From NCBI GenBank assembly GCA_016930085.1, contig JAFGHO010000064.1, positions 1 through 64,000 on the forward strand: a DNA stretch of 64,000 nt, written 5' to 3'. The number at the start of each line of letters is the position of its first letter. Positions within the stretch are counted from its first letter, which is position 1. Positions 1 to 9,495 of this stretch are shown piece by piece. The position numbers were made by a program, and so were the translations under genes. This DNA is from Spirochaetales bacterium. Lineage in GTDB: Bacteria; Spirochaetota; Spirochaetia; SZUA-6; JAFGRV01. The notes under the pieces are model-generated. The model saw only the letters and a program-made list of their open reading frames with translations. It did not search any database and was not told where the DNA came from.

Positions 1-41
1 CGTTATATAATGTATAAAACTTTTTATTCAAGGAGCCTCAT

Positions 42-584
42 ATGACAGCATCTGTTTTGCATGAGTTTCATCTTATCATGACTGAACGAATGAAAAAAAA
101 ACTACTCAACCTGACAATGTTCGGTTCGAGGTACTCGTTATCCGGTGTCATCGTCGCCATATTGTCCTGTATCGATCCTTTGATCATAAAAGAACACAGC
201 TGGGGAAAGCAGCGGATGAGTCGATACCGGGCGGTTTCGGATGATCCCGATGAAGGCCGGATCCACGCGCACGCGTATCTTAATAAGGATGTGTACCGGA
301 AGATAAAACTACTGCATGCCGATTTGAATTGTTACAGTATCGCGCAGCTAGTACGGTGGCTGCTTGAGGTGTTTTTGGCGATGGTTGAGAGATATGGGAA
401 GAGGGTGCTCGAGGAATTCGAGAAACGATTCAAGCATTGGAGTAGTGAGAAGAGGAAATTAAATCAGTCCCCCCGCAGGAAAATACGACAATTGTATAGG
501 ATAATTCAGCATCTTCCGGGGAGAAACAGAATGATATCCGTATACACGAATCAATTTTCTCCATTCTGGATACTCAGGCTATAA
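42..584 (+). CDS. Hypothetical protein, possibly DUF1564-like
   Basis: I do not recognise this 180-residue protein with certainty. A clear Shine-Dalgarno (AAGGAG, about 6 bases before the ATG) supports both the gene and its start. The N-terminal 60 residues are mixed hydrophobic. The middle (about 75-120) has the layout of a small DNA-binding or ribbon-helix-helix-like segment: a basic strand (RIHAHAYLNKDVYRKIKLL) followed by an amphipathic helix with SIAQLVRWLLEVFL. The C-terminus (from about 130) is very basic, rich in K and R. This pattern recalls the DUF1564 family that is multiplied in Leptospira, but that resemblance is from memory and weak. No operon partner is visible, because the window starts 41 bases upstream and the next gene is convergent. 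Confidence 0.6.
   Translation: MTASVLHEFHLIMTERMKKKLLNLTMFGSRYSLSGVIVAILSCIDPLIIKEHSWGKQRMSRYRAVSDDPDEGRIHAHAYLNKDVYRKIKLLHADLNCYSIAQLVRWLLEVFLAMVERYGKRVLEEFEKRFKHWSSEKRKLNQSPRRKIRQLYRIIQHLPGRNRMISVYTNQFSPFWILRL
484..495. repeat. Partial copy of the TACGACAATTGT palindromic motif
   Basis: Twelve bases identical to part of the perfect palindrome found after the glutamine synthetase gene. This copy lies inside the coding sequence of the first protein and the right arm is imperfect, so it may be chance. Confidence 0.3.
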
Positions 585-625
585 AACACATCCAAAAACC
601 ACACTCCGCTTCCCATATATTTACC

Positions 626-2278
626 TCAAGCTTCCGTGGATATATACTCCTTTTTCTCCCCGGCCGCTTCTTCTTTTTTTCGCGCGCGAAAGGCGAGAAT
701 CGTCTGCCGTTTGTAGTTCAAAAAGCCGGTGGCGATGATGAGAAGGCTCGTGATGAGGATGGTCGCCGCGACGAAGATACTGGATTTTCCCGCGATGTCG
801 AATATCAGGATTTTCCCCACGACAATGACGAGGACCACATCCGCGAAGTAGATGAAGAGTTTATCCTTTCTCAAGAATCCCCAGAGAAAAAGGATGAACG
901 CGTATAATCCCCAGATCACCGAATAGACGATCGCCGCGTCGAACGGCATGGTGTAATACACCCAGAGATAATACACCTCGAGGGTGAGGAGGCCGCCGAC
1001 CGCGATATGGCTCAGGAAGGTCATGACGCGGACGGCGTACACATACCCCTTTCTCTTCTTTTCTTCGACTTTTTCTCCGGCTATTTTTCCCGTCAGTATC
1101 GACATGAAAAAACCGGCTGCGATCACGCCCATCCAGAGCAGGCCCGGCGGATTAATGAAGGGCGTATAGTCGAGGCCGAACCACTTCGCTTCATCGATTC
1201 CCCACGCGTTGATGAACCAGTAGAGGAGAATGAAAAACCAGCCTGCAAGCCCGGCGGTGACCAGCGGTATGTTCTTTATCCGGTAACCGGTGATAAACAG
1301 GATCGCGATCAGAAGCAGCCAGACGGTCCCCCGTATAACATGTTCCATCCCCCATATATCGGCAAGCTCGCTGAGGAATACACCGGTAACGGCGAGAAGG
1401 ACGATCCCGGTACAGAAAAAAACGACCGCAGCGACGCTTGATTTCTTGAGGAACATAGAGACGAACATTGCGGATAAAAGAAGGAGGATGCCCAAAACGG
1501 TGACGGGGACCGAAGAGGCAAGAGAAAAGACTTTGAAAATATAGAGGGACCAGAATCCGAAGCAGACGATATTGACGATATAGAGAACCAGCAGGGGCGG
1601 GTGAAACGAGTCGCCTTCCTGTTTCGCCATAAAGAGGATGCCGGCTGCATACAGTACGAATATGACCGATACATAGACAAATGGTTCGATCCAGCCCGAC
1701 GGCCGGATAACAAGGTAGTAGCCGATATAAAGAAGCGATGTCAGAATAAGACCGATAAAAGAGAGTTCCTTCCATTTTTTCACGATACAGAATAAAATCA
1801 TCGCCGCATCGATAAGGCAAACATAGATGAAAAGTACATTGACCTGGACCGCCGGCGCCCGGACGATGAGTGGGGCAAAAAGTGCGGCCGCAAAACCCAA
1901 CGCGGTGAGAATTCTCAGATTGAACCTGAAATTGATAATAGAGATGACGATTGTTATGCCGATGATGATGATGAAGGTGACAATATCAGGCCACAGGCTA
2001 CTGAAATTGGCATAGGCGATCGTCGCGTAGGTAACGCCGCAGGCGAATCCCGCGAGAATTTCGCCGATGATCTTGAATTCCTTTCTGTAAAGGATAAAAC
2101 CGGCGGCGAAAAAAACCACGTCCGCCGCGATGCCGGTAATCAGTATCGCAAGCGGCGAGACCCATCCGTCATCATAGCCTATCTTTATAAAATAAAGCAG
2201 GGATGCGAAGAAGAGTAGAAATCCCAATAAAAGTATCCAGTATTTTTTTAAAAGATCGATGGTTTTCGATTTATCCAT
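626..2278 (-). CDS. DUF2339-family polytopic membrane protein
   Basis: About 550 residues, nearly all transmembrane helices of 18-22 hydrophobic residues separated by very short loops (more than a dozen segments). This is the layout of the DUF2339 predicted membrane proteins (COG5373), whose function is unknown. The C-terminus is a short charged tail rich in K and E. A slightly longer reading frame starts at 2299, but I chose the ATG at 2278: AGGAGG lies 12 bases before it (inside the extension), while the upstream ATG has no ribosome site and sits almost on the predicted transcription start. The gene converges on the first gene of the window and appears to be transcribed alone. Confidence 0.8.
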   Translation of the reverse strand: MDKSKTIDLLKKYWILLLGFLLFFASLLYFIKIGYDDGWVSPLAILITGIAADVVFFAAGFILYRKEFKIIGEILAGFACGVTYATIAYANFSSLWPDIVTFIIIIGITIVISIINFRFNLRILTALGFAAALFAPLIVRAPAVQVNVLFIYVCLIDAAMILFCIVKKWKELSFIGLILTSLLYIGYYLVIRPSGWIEPFVYVSVIFVLYAAGILFMAKQEGDSFHPPLLVLYIVNIVCFGFWSLYIFKVFSLASSVPVTVLGILLLLSAMFVSMFLKKSSVAAVVFFCTGIVLLAVTGVFLSELADIWGMEHVIRGTVWLLLIAILFITGYRIKNIPLVTAGLAGWFFILLYWFINAWGIDEAKWFGLDYTPFINPPGLLWMGVIAAGFFMSILTGKIAGEKVEEKKRKGYVYAVRVMTFLSHIAVGGLLTLEVYYLWVYYTMPFDAAIVYSVIWGLYAFILFLWGFLRKDKLFIYFADVVLVIVVGKILIFDIAGKSSIFVAATILITSLLIIATGFLNYKRQTILAFRARKKEEAAGEKKEYISTEA

Positions 2279-2305
2279 ATCGGTTTTGCGCCTCCTCATG
2301 TTTCA

Positions 2306-2333
2306 ATTATAACGACGTTCTCTGTTGTCACAA
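2306..2333 (-). promoter_or_regulatory. Sigma-70 type promoter for the DUF2339 gene
   Basis: On the minus strand TTGTGA and TATAAT are separated by 16 bases. The -10 box ends 28 bases before the ATG at 2278, leaving a short leader. Confidence 0.55.
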
Positions 2334-2469
2334 TAACTATAAGCCCATATATTCTGTTTTGCCACTTTTTTTACCGGTACCGTACTTGATTTTTTGAAGA
2401 GGACGATTTTATACTTGTAGTGAAATCTATTCCGGGATGATGGTATCAAGGCGAAAGGGGGGGAGTGGG

Positions 2470-3588
2470 ATGAATGAACATGATATCACACTGTCTGCGC
2501 AAACGCTGCGTGACGACGTGTTGTACAATATCGCCCGGGCCGCGATGGACCGGGATTATAAAGCCATCGTGGAATGGCTCGTCGAATATTGTTACGGTTC
2601 ACCCGTTGAGTGGGATCGCTTTGAACTCGAAGCGAAGCATCTCTCCAGGCAGCTCGGGCCCATGATCAAAGACTTCAAAAAGAAGCTTCGCTGGAGCATG
2701 CTCGAGGAAGGGGATGAATTGTTCACCGGCACGATAAAAAAACTGCTTATGGGTTTTCGTTCGGATAATAGAAAAATCGTCGATCGTATCATAGACCTCC
2801 GTAGTGTTTTTGAGAATTTGTGCGATACAATGAAAGTAAGAAACGAAAGCGACCTGAAGAATGTTTTACGATACCTGGAAGAATTGTCGGAGTATTGCGT
2901 TTCCTTACGCGGCGCCGAATGCTACGGCGACAGTGTGACGGAATATGAAAAGGCCCTGACTGACCATCGATTTCTGATCGGGCAGCTTATTAATGTCTTC
3001 ACCTTCGAATACGACAATAAAGTGAAAGCCGCGAAAAAACGTTTTCAAGCGACGCTTCTCCTTCACGAAAAGGACGTGGATAACATTGCCCGCGAACTTG
3101 GAATTGTCCGCGGAAAAATCGACAATCTCAAAAACGATACGGTCTTGAGCGAAAAAGACAGAAGGGCTTTTCGTGCCGCGTTTGAGGAAAAAAGGATTTC
3201 CCTTACGAAACTACATGAAACGGCGAAAAATAGGATTTCTGGAATCAATGCCGTAATAAAGGAAGTGATTGAATCGTATGAGACGATCAGGACCTTTATC
3301 GCTTCGCTTGAAGAACGGCTTGCGTCTTTCGACGCCAGGGAACAATACCTCTCCTCCCTTGCCGACGTGGGAAAAAAAATACCCGGGCTGGAAGCAAAAA
3401 TGGAAACACTCTTTGAAGATACAGAAATGGATATAAAAGATTTGACGCGGAGCATCATTATATTTAACGGCACTCTCCAGGATAATATCATCAGGGCGAT
3501 CGACGAACAGGGTACGATAAACCGGATTCTGTTTTCGGACCGCGATGCCGTCACGGAAGAAATCAATCTATTACGGCACGGGGAATAA
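2470..3588 (+). CDS. Hypothetical coiled-coil protein
   Basis: A 372-residue soluble protein without signal peptide or membrane segment and without a domain I can name. It is strongly helical and charged. Long heptad-like stretches run from about residue 170 to 330 (for example LLLHEKDVDNIARELG, IVRGKIDNLKNDTVL), suggesting a coiled-coil or filament-like structural or scaffold protein. The frame is open from 2437, but the ATG at 2470 follows a strong GGGGGAG ribosome site at 4-5 bases, so translation should start there. The upstream gene is divergent and the downstream beta-mannosidase is convergent, so it is a single-gene unit. Confidence 0.7.
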   Translation: MNEHDITLSAQTLRDDVLYNIARAAMDRDYKAIVEWLVEYCYGSPVEWDRFELEAKHLSRQLGPMIKDFKKKLRWSMLEEGDELFTGTIKKLLMGFRSDNRKIVDRIIDLRSVFENLCDTMKVRNESDLKNVLRYLEELSEYCVSLRGAECYGDSVTEYEKALTDHRFLIGQLINVFTFEYDNKVKAAKKRFQATLLLHEKDVDNIARELGIVRGKIDNLKNDTVLSEKDRRAFRAAFEEKRISLTKLHETAKNRISGINAVIKEVIESYETIRTFIASLEERLASFDAREQYLSSLADVGKKIPGLEAKMETLFEDTEMDIKDLTRSIIIFNGTLQDNIIRAIDEQGTINRILFSDRDAVTEEINLLRHGE

Positions 3589-3669
3589 ATATGGATCTTG
3601 TGAAAAAGACGGGTTTCTACAGGTGGTCGTCTTGGGGTGATGGGGGTTTATTCTTTTCTGACCCGCCGT

Positions 3670-6114
3670 TTAGTCCGTTCCCAGATGTTCCACCCTGAGG
3701 GCTTTCCCGAGTATTCCGGCGTTCGTTTTGCCGGCCGGATGGAAAGCGATTCGCTTTCCCCTGCCGGGTAAAAGTGTGAAGCAGTTGTCGCCGAATACGC
3801 CGGGTATTCCTTCCGCGTCGAGAGAAACAAAAAACGCGGGTACGTCCGTTGAAAGGTCGACGACGATAGCTTCTTTTTCCTCGACGACACTGAAATCGAC
3901 CGCCGCCTTCCGAATCGAACAATCCTTGAACGGACGGAACATGAACGTGTTCTCGATCGTTTTTTCCCCTCCGGTGAGTGTCAGGACGAGGAATATGTTT
4001 TCCGGTTTGTCGGGAAGAAGCCGGGCGTCGAGATCGGTGACGCTTTCTGTCCCGGGACCCTCGATGGTTATATCATGGGTTTCCTCATGCAGGCATTTCC
4101 CACTGAAATCGTACAATGAGACCGTGAGACTCATTGAAACCGGAAACGGGCAGTCGGAGAGGATGAGGAGTTCACCCGCATCGGGAATATGCCGTGCGGC
4201 AAAAACGGGGACCACGGGCGCGAAAAAACGCCGTGCCATGTAATGGAGAAGCTTCCATTTTCCGTTATACTCCAGAGACGACCATGAACTGACCGGCCAG
4301 ATGTCGTTAAGCTGCCAGTAGAGAGCCCCCATGCAATGGGGCCTGAGGCTTCTGAATGATTCGACTGCGGTTTTGACGGCCACGGCCTGCTGCACCTGGC
4401 TCAACCAGAGTGCACGTTCGAACGTCCGGGGCGGTTTGAAATAAATGTCGAATGTTTCGCGAATGATATCGTTTCCACGCGGCGAGCGTTGATGAAAGGT
4501 CAATACCGGAGAGAGAATATCCCGCTGGTCTTCGGGGGCGAAGCTTTTGACGCAATCGATCGAAGGAAAAGATTGAAACCCGAACTCGCTGCAAAACCTG
4601 GGTTTTGCCTCGGCATATGATTCGAAAGGTTCCCCGCCGTGCCAGACATTCCAGAAGTGGATGTCCCCGGTCGTCTGATCCTGCGGCGGATCGAGGGGGT
4701 GTTCCGGTCCGTTTGAGGGAGAGCCCGGCCAGAATATCCCGTCCGGATCGAAAACAGCGACCGCCTTTTCGAGTACTTTATTCAGCTTCAGCAGTTGGTC
4801 CTGATAGAACTTCGTATTGCGTTTCGTTTCTTCGTACCACTGAAACGATTCGAGTACTTCATTGTTGCCGCACCAGAGCAGAATCGAGGGGTGGTCCTTG
4901 AGCCGTTTAACCTGGTGCACCGCCTCCTCCCCAACGTCCGCGAGAAACTCCCCTGTCGCGGGGTAGGGCATACAGGCGAACATGAAATCCTGCCATACGA
5001 GGATTCCCTTTTCATCACATAACCGGTAGAAGATGTCGGATTCGTATTGGCCGCCGCCCCACACGCGGAGGGTATTCATATGGGCGGCAGCGGCGCACCC
5101 GAGAAGGTATTCGTAGCGGTTTTCCGTTATTCTTCCGGGCATCGCGTCGACGGGTATCCAGTTCGCCCCTTTGCAGAAGATGTTTCTGCCGTTGATTCTT
5201 GCCATCATCGACCGTCCGGTCCCATCCGCTTCGCGGATCAATTCGAGTTTCCGCAGCCCGATTCGTTTTCCCACCCGTTGGCCGCCGAGTGAGACGGTCA
5301 GACCGTACAGGTGCTGCGCGCCTTCCCCGTGGGGCCACCAGAGGATCGGGTCGCGTATGTGAAATTCTTCCCTGACGTTCGTGATGCCGGCCCCGAGTGA
5401 AACCTCCCGTTCGATTCGCGCGCCGCCGAGGATTATTTCGAGCGGCACTTTTTTGATGCGGACGGGTGAATAGGCTTCGACGGTCACCGCGATACGGCAA
5501 TGGCCCGGTTCATGGTGCTGTACCGTAGTGACGTAATCGATACGGCCCGCGGATGTCGCACGGATCGAACACTCACCGTAGATGCCCGAAACCAGGAGAC
5601 AGATTCCCCAGTCCCATCCCGCGTGGCACTGGATTTTTCTGACGAAATTGATGTGCGGCACCTTGGAGTTTTTCGTGGACGGAAAAGGTCGCCCGAATGA
5701 TGCCGAGCGTTCCCTCGCGAAACCGGGTACGGAAAAAAAACGGATCTCGATGGTGTTCGTCCCCGCCTTCAGGACACCTTTCACGTCAAAGATATAACGC
5801 CTGAACATGTTTTCTGTTCTGCCGACGGGGCAGCCGTTAATGGTAATCCCCGTTATCGTGTCGAATGATTCGCAGGTGAGAACCACGGATGTATGTGACA
5901 GAACGGTCCCCGGCACTTCGAACTCCCGTCTGAATATCCAGTCCACCTCGCGAATCCATTGCACCGCTTCTTCGTTCGTTCCATAATATGGGTCCTCGAT
6001 TTTACCAGCTGCATAAAGCGCGCTGTAATTGTCGCCCGGTACTTTCGCCGCCGTTATCTCTCCCGTATCGGCCCGGATAAGCTGCCATATGCCGTGTAAA
6101 TCTATTTCGATCAT
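3670..6114 (-). CDS. Beta-mannosidase, glycoside hydrolase family 2
   Basis: 814 residues, the usual size of GH2 exo-beta-mannosidases that remove terminal beta-mannose from manno-oligosaccharides or N-glycan cores. An N-terminal jelly-roll sugar-binding domain (about 1-190), an immunoglobulin-like domain (190-290), a TIM barrel (290-610) and C-terminal beta domains are in the expected order. The acid/base glutamate is E419 in LLWCGNNEVLE and the likely nucleophile is E510 in FCSEFGFQSFPS, both typical of the mannosidase branch rather than LacZ. HAGWDWG near residue 165 is another subfamily hallmark. There is no signal peptide, so it acts in the cytoplasm on imported oligosaccharides. No transporter adjoins it. 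Confidence 0.9.
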   Translation of the reverse strand: MIEIDLHGIWQLIRADTGEITAAKVPGDNYSALYAAGKIEDPYYGTNEEAVQWIREVDWIFRREFEVPGTVLSHTSVVLTCESFDTITGITINGCPVGRTENMFRRYIFDVKGVLKAGTNTIEIRFFSVPGFARERSASFGRPFPSTKNSKVPHINFVRKIQCHAGWDWGICLLVSGIYGECSIRATSAGRIDYVTTVQHHEPGHCRIAVTVEAYSPVRIKKVPLEIILGGARIEREVSLGAGITNVREEFHIRDPILWWPHGEGAQHLYGLTVSLGGQRVGKRIGLRKLELIREADGTGRSMMARINGRNIFCKGANWIPVDAMPGRITENRYEYLLGCAAAAHMNTLRVWGGGQYESDIFYRLCDEKGILVWQDFMFACMPYPATGEFLADVGEEAVHQVKRLKDHPSILLWCGNNEVLESFQWYEETKRNTKFYQDQLLKLNKVLEKAVAVFDPDGIFWPGSPSNGPEHPLDPPQDQTTGDIHFWNVWHGGEPFESYAEAKPRFCSEFGFQSFPSIDCVKSFAPEDQRDILSPVLTFHQRSPRGNDIIRETFDIYFKPPRTFERALWLSQVQQAVAVKTAVESFRSLRPHCMGALYWQLNDIWPVSSWSSLEYNGKWKLLHYMARRFFAPVVPVFAARHIPDAGELLILSDCPFPVSMSLTVSLYDFSGKCLHEETHDITIEGPGTESVTDLDARLLPDKPENIFLVLTLTGGEKTIENTFMFRPFKDCSIRKAAVDFSVVEEKEAIVVDLSTDVPAFFVSLDAEGIPGVFGDNCFTLLPGRGKRIAFHPAGKTNAGILGKALRVEHLGTD

Positions 6115-6253
6115 CGCCTGCCGTACCGCTCCTTGTATGCAAATTCCGTATATATTTTCTTGGACAGGAGAAACGTGATTATCGGGATACTCGTTGTATA
6201 GAAGTTTTTAACAGTATCGATCTTTTTTAACCATCCTTTTTATACCCGTCTCC

Positions 6254-7291
6254 CTACCAGATATTGCCGTCTATTTCGGGGATACCGGCAATAGTTTTCC
6301 TCGTATGATCGAGGGTGAATATGAAGACGATATAACCGGCCGCGTCATCCCGGATGTCCCAGACATATACCTTTCCCCGGTACACTTCCCAATGCCATTC
6401 GAGAAGACCGTCGATCGCCGCATAATAGGTCCCAAAGTGGTTAGAGTCATCGTGCCAGAGAACCCGTTCGGCGTCACGGAATATCAGGGTACAGGTGTCC
6501 CGATATGTGTCGCCGAACACCCCCTCTTCAATTTCTCCGGAATCATAGATATATTCAACGTTACCGAGTATTGTTTTTTTTATGGCCAGATCGTTTTCCG
6601 AGGGAGTCCCGATGCCGATAGGGGAAACATTGTTCCTCGACATGGCCGAAAGCCGGTCGGATATAAGCGTTTTATTTTTTTTGTCCGTCTCGTCGAAAAA
6701 GGATTCGTCGAAGTAGGGATTTTCCCTGTACCATGATTGTTTCCGGAAATATGCCGATATTTCCGGTTCGCCGAATATTTTACCGTATTTTGCCGCGAGT
6801 TCGTGTTGCAGCATAACCAGATCTTCAGTGTCAAACTCCGCCATATCTTCGTGAGTAAGTTCATATCCCGGCTGAAACAGGCCGTTATATTCCGGCAGCA
6901 TCTCCCGTCGTAACCGGAGGGTGAAATGCAGGTCCTTTTCCGCAGTCTGTGAGAATGAAATTTCTTGTGTGACAGGCAGATAGAACTCTCGAATGATCCT
7001 GATACGTATCGCCTTTCCCCTGTCCGGGAAAAGTGACCCGTTATCGGTTTTGCCCGACACAATGTAGGGGGTTTTACCTGCAAAAACGTCATTGATATAA
7101 ACATCCGCCATCGAAGGATCCGTAGTCAGCGTGATATCGTATTTTCCGCAGGCGCCGGGAAGAAAAATAACAAGGGCGGCAAACAATAAAAGACACCAAT
7201 GACGTAATCCGCGCGCCGGCGGCGTGTGTCGCCCGGGGAGGTAATGGTCGCTGCGGAATGGTGTCGCATTATTGTTTATAAAGTCATTCAT
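6254..7291 (-). CDS. Putative lipoprotein with PEGA-like domain
   Basis: 345 residues. A hydrophobic stretch (about 30-46) ends in the lipobox LPGAC, so Cys48 is the probable lipidated residue. About 28 polar residues precede it, an unusually long n-region, but no better start with a ribosome site is visible. Residues 50-130 look like a PEGA domain: KYDITLTTDPSMADVYIND followed by GKTPYIV, a surface beta-sandwich often found in spirochaete envelope proteins. The remainder (130-345) is not recognised. It is rich in aromatic and acidic residues and has repeated YRD/WHWEVYRGKVYVW-like strands near the end. Likely anchored to the inner or outer membrane facing the periplasm; function unknown. Confidence 0.7.
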   Translation of the reverse strand: MNDFINNNATPFRSDHYLPGRHTPPARGLRHWCLLLFAALVIFLPGACGKYDITLTTDPSMADVYINDVFAGKTPYIVSGKTDNGSLFPDRGKAIRIRIIREFYLPVTQEISFSQTAEKDLHFTLRLRREMLPEYNGLFQPGYELTHEDMAEFDTEDLVMLQHELAAKYGKIFGEPEISAYFRKQSWYRENPYFDESFFDETDKKNKTLISDRLSAMSRNNVSPIGIGTPSENDLAIKKTILGNVEYIYDSGEIEEGVFGDTYRDTCTLIFRDAERVLWHDDSNHFGTYYAAIDGLLEWHWEVYRGKVYVWDIRDDAAGYIVFIFTLDHTRKTIAGIPEIDGNIW

Positions 7292-7382
7292 CGCTCTTTC
7301 CCGGAGAAATCATTATACCAGGAAGCATGTTTCATTACCATACTTTTTATATCCTGACGGTGTTCCCGTGTTAGGAAAATGG

Positions 7383-8042
7383 TTATTCCTGATTCGTAAG
7401 GGTACGGGCAACGGCAAGGGCAAACGGGAGAGCGGCGGACGGGCCGTTACCGGTAATAATCGTACCGTCGATCTCCACATCCTCTGCCGTATAGCGGGCG
7501 CCTTTCCGTTTTAGGGTGGGTGCTTCGGATGAAAAACAGGTCGCTCGTTTACCTTCAAGGATACCCGCATTTGCGAGTATCGAAGGCGCGATACAGATTG
7601 CTCCCACTACTTTCCCTTTTATGAACGCCGATTGTGCCAGTTGGAATGCAACCGGACTGTTTGTGTATTCATGTGCGCCCGAACCCCCGACAAATATAAC
7701 CGCGTTATAATCATCGATGTCGACATCCTTTACCAGGATATCCGGCGTTACCGATGCGCCGAGCATTCCAGTGGCCGGTTCGAGTGAGGAGCTTGCTATC
7801 GTTACCGATGCCCCCCTTTTTTCAAGAACATCGAGGGGGGTAAGCAGTTCTTCATCGCGGAAATTGTTATGGGCGATAATCATGACGATTTTTTTTCCCA
7901 AAAGGGTCTGTGCCGATTCCCCGGCTTTTTCATCCGAATTGCAGACTTCCGCTGAAAGGAAAATACAGAAAATTATAAGTGAAAACAGGAAGATCCTGCC
8001 GATCGTATGGCTGTTCGATCGCCGCATCCTTTTCTGTTCCAT
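7383..8042 (-). CDS. Exported DJ-1/PfpI family protein
   Basis: About 219 residues. An N-terminal signal sequence or membrane anchor (hydrophobic, about residues 15-33 of this start) precedes a single DJ-1/PfpI domain. The family signature is present: the acidic residue of FRDEEL and the nucleophile-elbow cysteine in VVGAICIAPSILANAG. Family members include glyoxalases, deglycases, chaperones and stress proteins, so the exact reaction cannot be told. An exported copy is less usual, since most are cytoplasmic. The frame is open from an ATG at 8048, but AGGAG lies 8 bases before the second ATG (8042) and only 2 bases before the first, so 8042 is preferred. Confidence 0.85.
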   Translation of the reverse strand: MEQKRMRRSNSHTIGRIFLFSLIIFCIFLSAEVCNSDEKAGESAQTLLGKKIVMIIAHNNFRDEELLTPLDVLEKRGASVTIASSSLEPATGMLGASVTPDILVKDVDIDDYNAVIFVGGSGAHEYTNSPVAFQLAQSAFIKGKVVGAICIAPSILANAGILEGKRATCFSSEAPTLKRKGARYTAEDVEIDGTIITGNGPSAALPFALAVARTLTNQE

Positions 8043-8481
8043 TTTCATTTCTCCTTTTCCATTAAATATTTAAAAATTTAACATAGAAAAAAACTTCAAT
8101 CAACTGATAATGATGAATAAACGGAGGTGTTCGAAGACATGGCCGGTTGAAACTTTTGTGCGACATTAATCGAATATTGTTGTGAAAATCCCGGAAACTA
8201 TCTATACTGTGTCCTGGTCTATCGACAGGGGATATCCGCCTTCCTTTGTGGGTGGATTTTCGCCGTCCCGTATATGCGCGGGTTTGTATGATAGACCCGT
8301 GCGGGAAACGCGGTTTTATTTCGACCGCAGGAACGAGGGCTATGGTGATGAAAACAGACAAGCTGCGCATCGATACAATAATACGCGACGCTTTGAAGAA
8401 ACCGGCCGGCCGCGATCGTGCGTCATCCGGAAAACCGGTCAATGGTCATTTTCAGAGATATCCGGCAGCGGGGGGGTAAAG
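8043..8481. other. Divergent intergenic region with transporter leader
   Basis: Between the DJ-1 gene and the first permease. It contains a good plus-strand promoter (8180-8208), so the transporter message has a leader of about 270 bases. A 45-codon open frame (8342-8479) ends two bases before the permease start with only a weak ribosome site (GAGGG), and I do not consider it proven. No riboswitch fold is recognised. Confidence 0.5.
8180..8208 (+). promoter_or_regulatory. Sigma-70 type promoter for the ABC transporter operon
   Basis: TTGTGA, 17 bases, TATACT. The start site would fall near 8215, well before the first permease start codon at 8482. Confidence 0.6.
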
Positions 8482-9495
8482 GTGGGCCGGTATTGTATAA
8501 GTCGCCTTTTGGTTGTCCTCACCACCCTGCTGGGGGTTACGCTTTTAGGATTCGGTCTCACCAGGCTTCTTCCGGGCAGTCCCGTCGAACAAGCCGTCTT
8601 GAGGATGAGCGGGGGTTCCGGCGAAACGGCGCCCATCTCCGGCGATAACGGGGAAACGGAACGCCTCAGGCGGATGTACGGGTTTGACAAGCCGTTCGCG
8701 GCCCAGTATGCCGCGTGGGTCGCAGATATCGTCCGGGGCAGATTCGGTGATTCTTTACGAACGAACAAACCGGTGCTTGCGGAAATCGCGTCGAGAATTC
8801 CCGTGTCACTCGCGCCGGCTTTGACCGGTTTTTTCCTGGCCCTTCTCGTCGGTATTCCCCTCGGTTTGAAAAAAGCGATCCGCCGGAACAGTATCTTCGA
8901 CGGCGTATCGGATATTGCCGTGTACATCGGTTATGCGGTTCCCGGGTTTATTCTCGGGATTCTGTTTATTGTGCTGTCGGGAGACGGGACCTTGTCAAAA
9001 ATGTTACTGCCCGGAGGAATCTCTTCCGGTGCTTTCGAATACACGCCCGCGCACGTGCGAATTGCCGATGTCGTGCGCCGTATGGCGATGCCGGTGGTTT
9101 GTTATGCGATATCGGGGCTGGCCGTTCTCGCCGCCTCCATGAAAACCGCGCTTATAAGGGAGTTTCGCAGGGAATATATGACGACCGCCCTTTCGAAGGG
9201 GCTTCCGCTGAAGAAAGTGATCTTCCGGCATGCCCTGCGGAATGCAATAATCCCGGTGCTCGCCGGGATTGGGAGTTTTTTCAATCTTTTTTTTGCATCC
9301 TCGATTTTCATTGAAAAAGTATTTGAAATTAAGGGCATGGGCATGCTTTTTTTCGATTCGATTGTCGGCCGTGATTATCCGGTCGTACTCGGGCTGATCC
9401 TTATTCATGCGATCGTCAATATCACGGGAAGGCTTGTCTCTCAGCTTTTACTTGTTCTTGCGGACCCGGGAATCAGGGTGACGGGGAGTATGTGA
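8482..9495 (+). CDS. Oligopeptide-type ABC transporter permease (OppB/DppB/YejB family)
   Basis: 337 residues from a GTG start that follows a GGGGGG tract at about 5 bases. The frame is open further upstream, but the extension is polar and unlike the family. The first helix (ISRLLVVLTTLLGVTLLGFG) and the LLPGSPV motif after it are typical of OppB-like proteins. The C-terminal EAA-type loop ending GMGMLFFDSIVGRDYPVVLG, which contacts the ATPase, is conserved. Six transmembrane segments are expected. It forms a heterodimer in the inner membrane with the next gene product. The stop overlaps the start of that gene (TGATG). The operon lacks a periplasmic binding-protein gene. Confidence 0.88.
   Translation: MGRYCISRLLVVLTTLLGVTLLGFGLTRLLPGSPVEQAVLRMSGGSGETAPISGDNGETERLRRMYGFDKPFAAQYAAWVADIVRGRFGDSLRTNKPVLAEIASRIPVSLAPALTGFFLALLVGIPLGLKKAIRRNSIFDGVSDIAVYIGYAVPGFILGILFIVLSGDGTLSKMLLPGGISSGAFEYTPAHVRIADVVRRMAMPVVCYAISGLAVLAASMKTALIREFRREYMTTALSKGLPLKKVIFRHALRNAIIPVLAGIGSFFNLFFASSIFIEKVFEIKGMGMLFFDSIVGRDYPVVLGLILIHAIVNITGRLVSQLLLVLADPGIRVTGSM

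Noticed and set aside
8342-8479. A 45-codon frame directly before the permease
   Set aside because: Only a weak GAGGG site and no family signs. It could be a leader, but evidence is not enough to annotate it.
8182-8481. The extended N-terminus of the first permease reading frame
   Set aside because: Covers 100 polar residues unlike any OppB. The GTG at 8482 has a G-rich ribosome site and gives the normal length.
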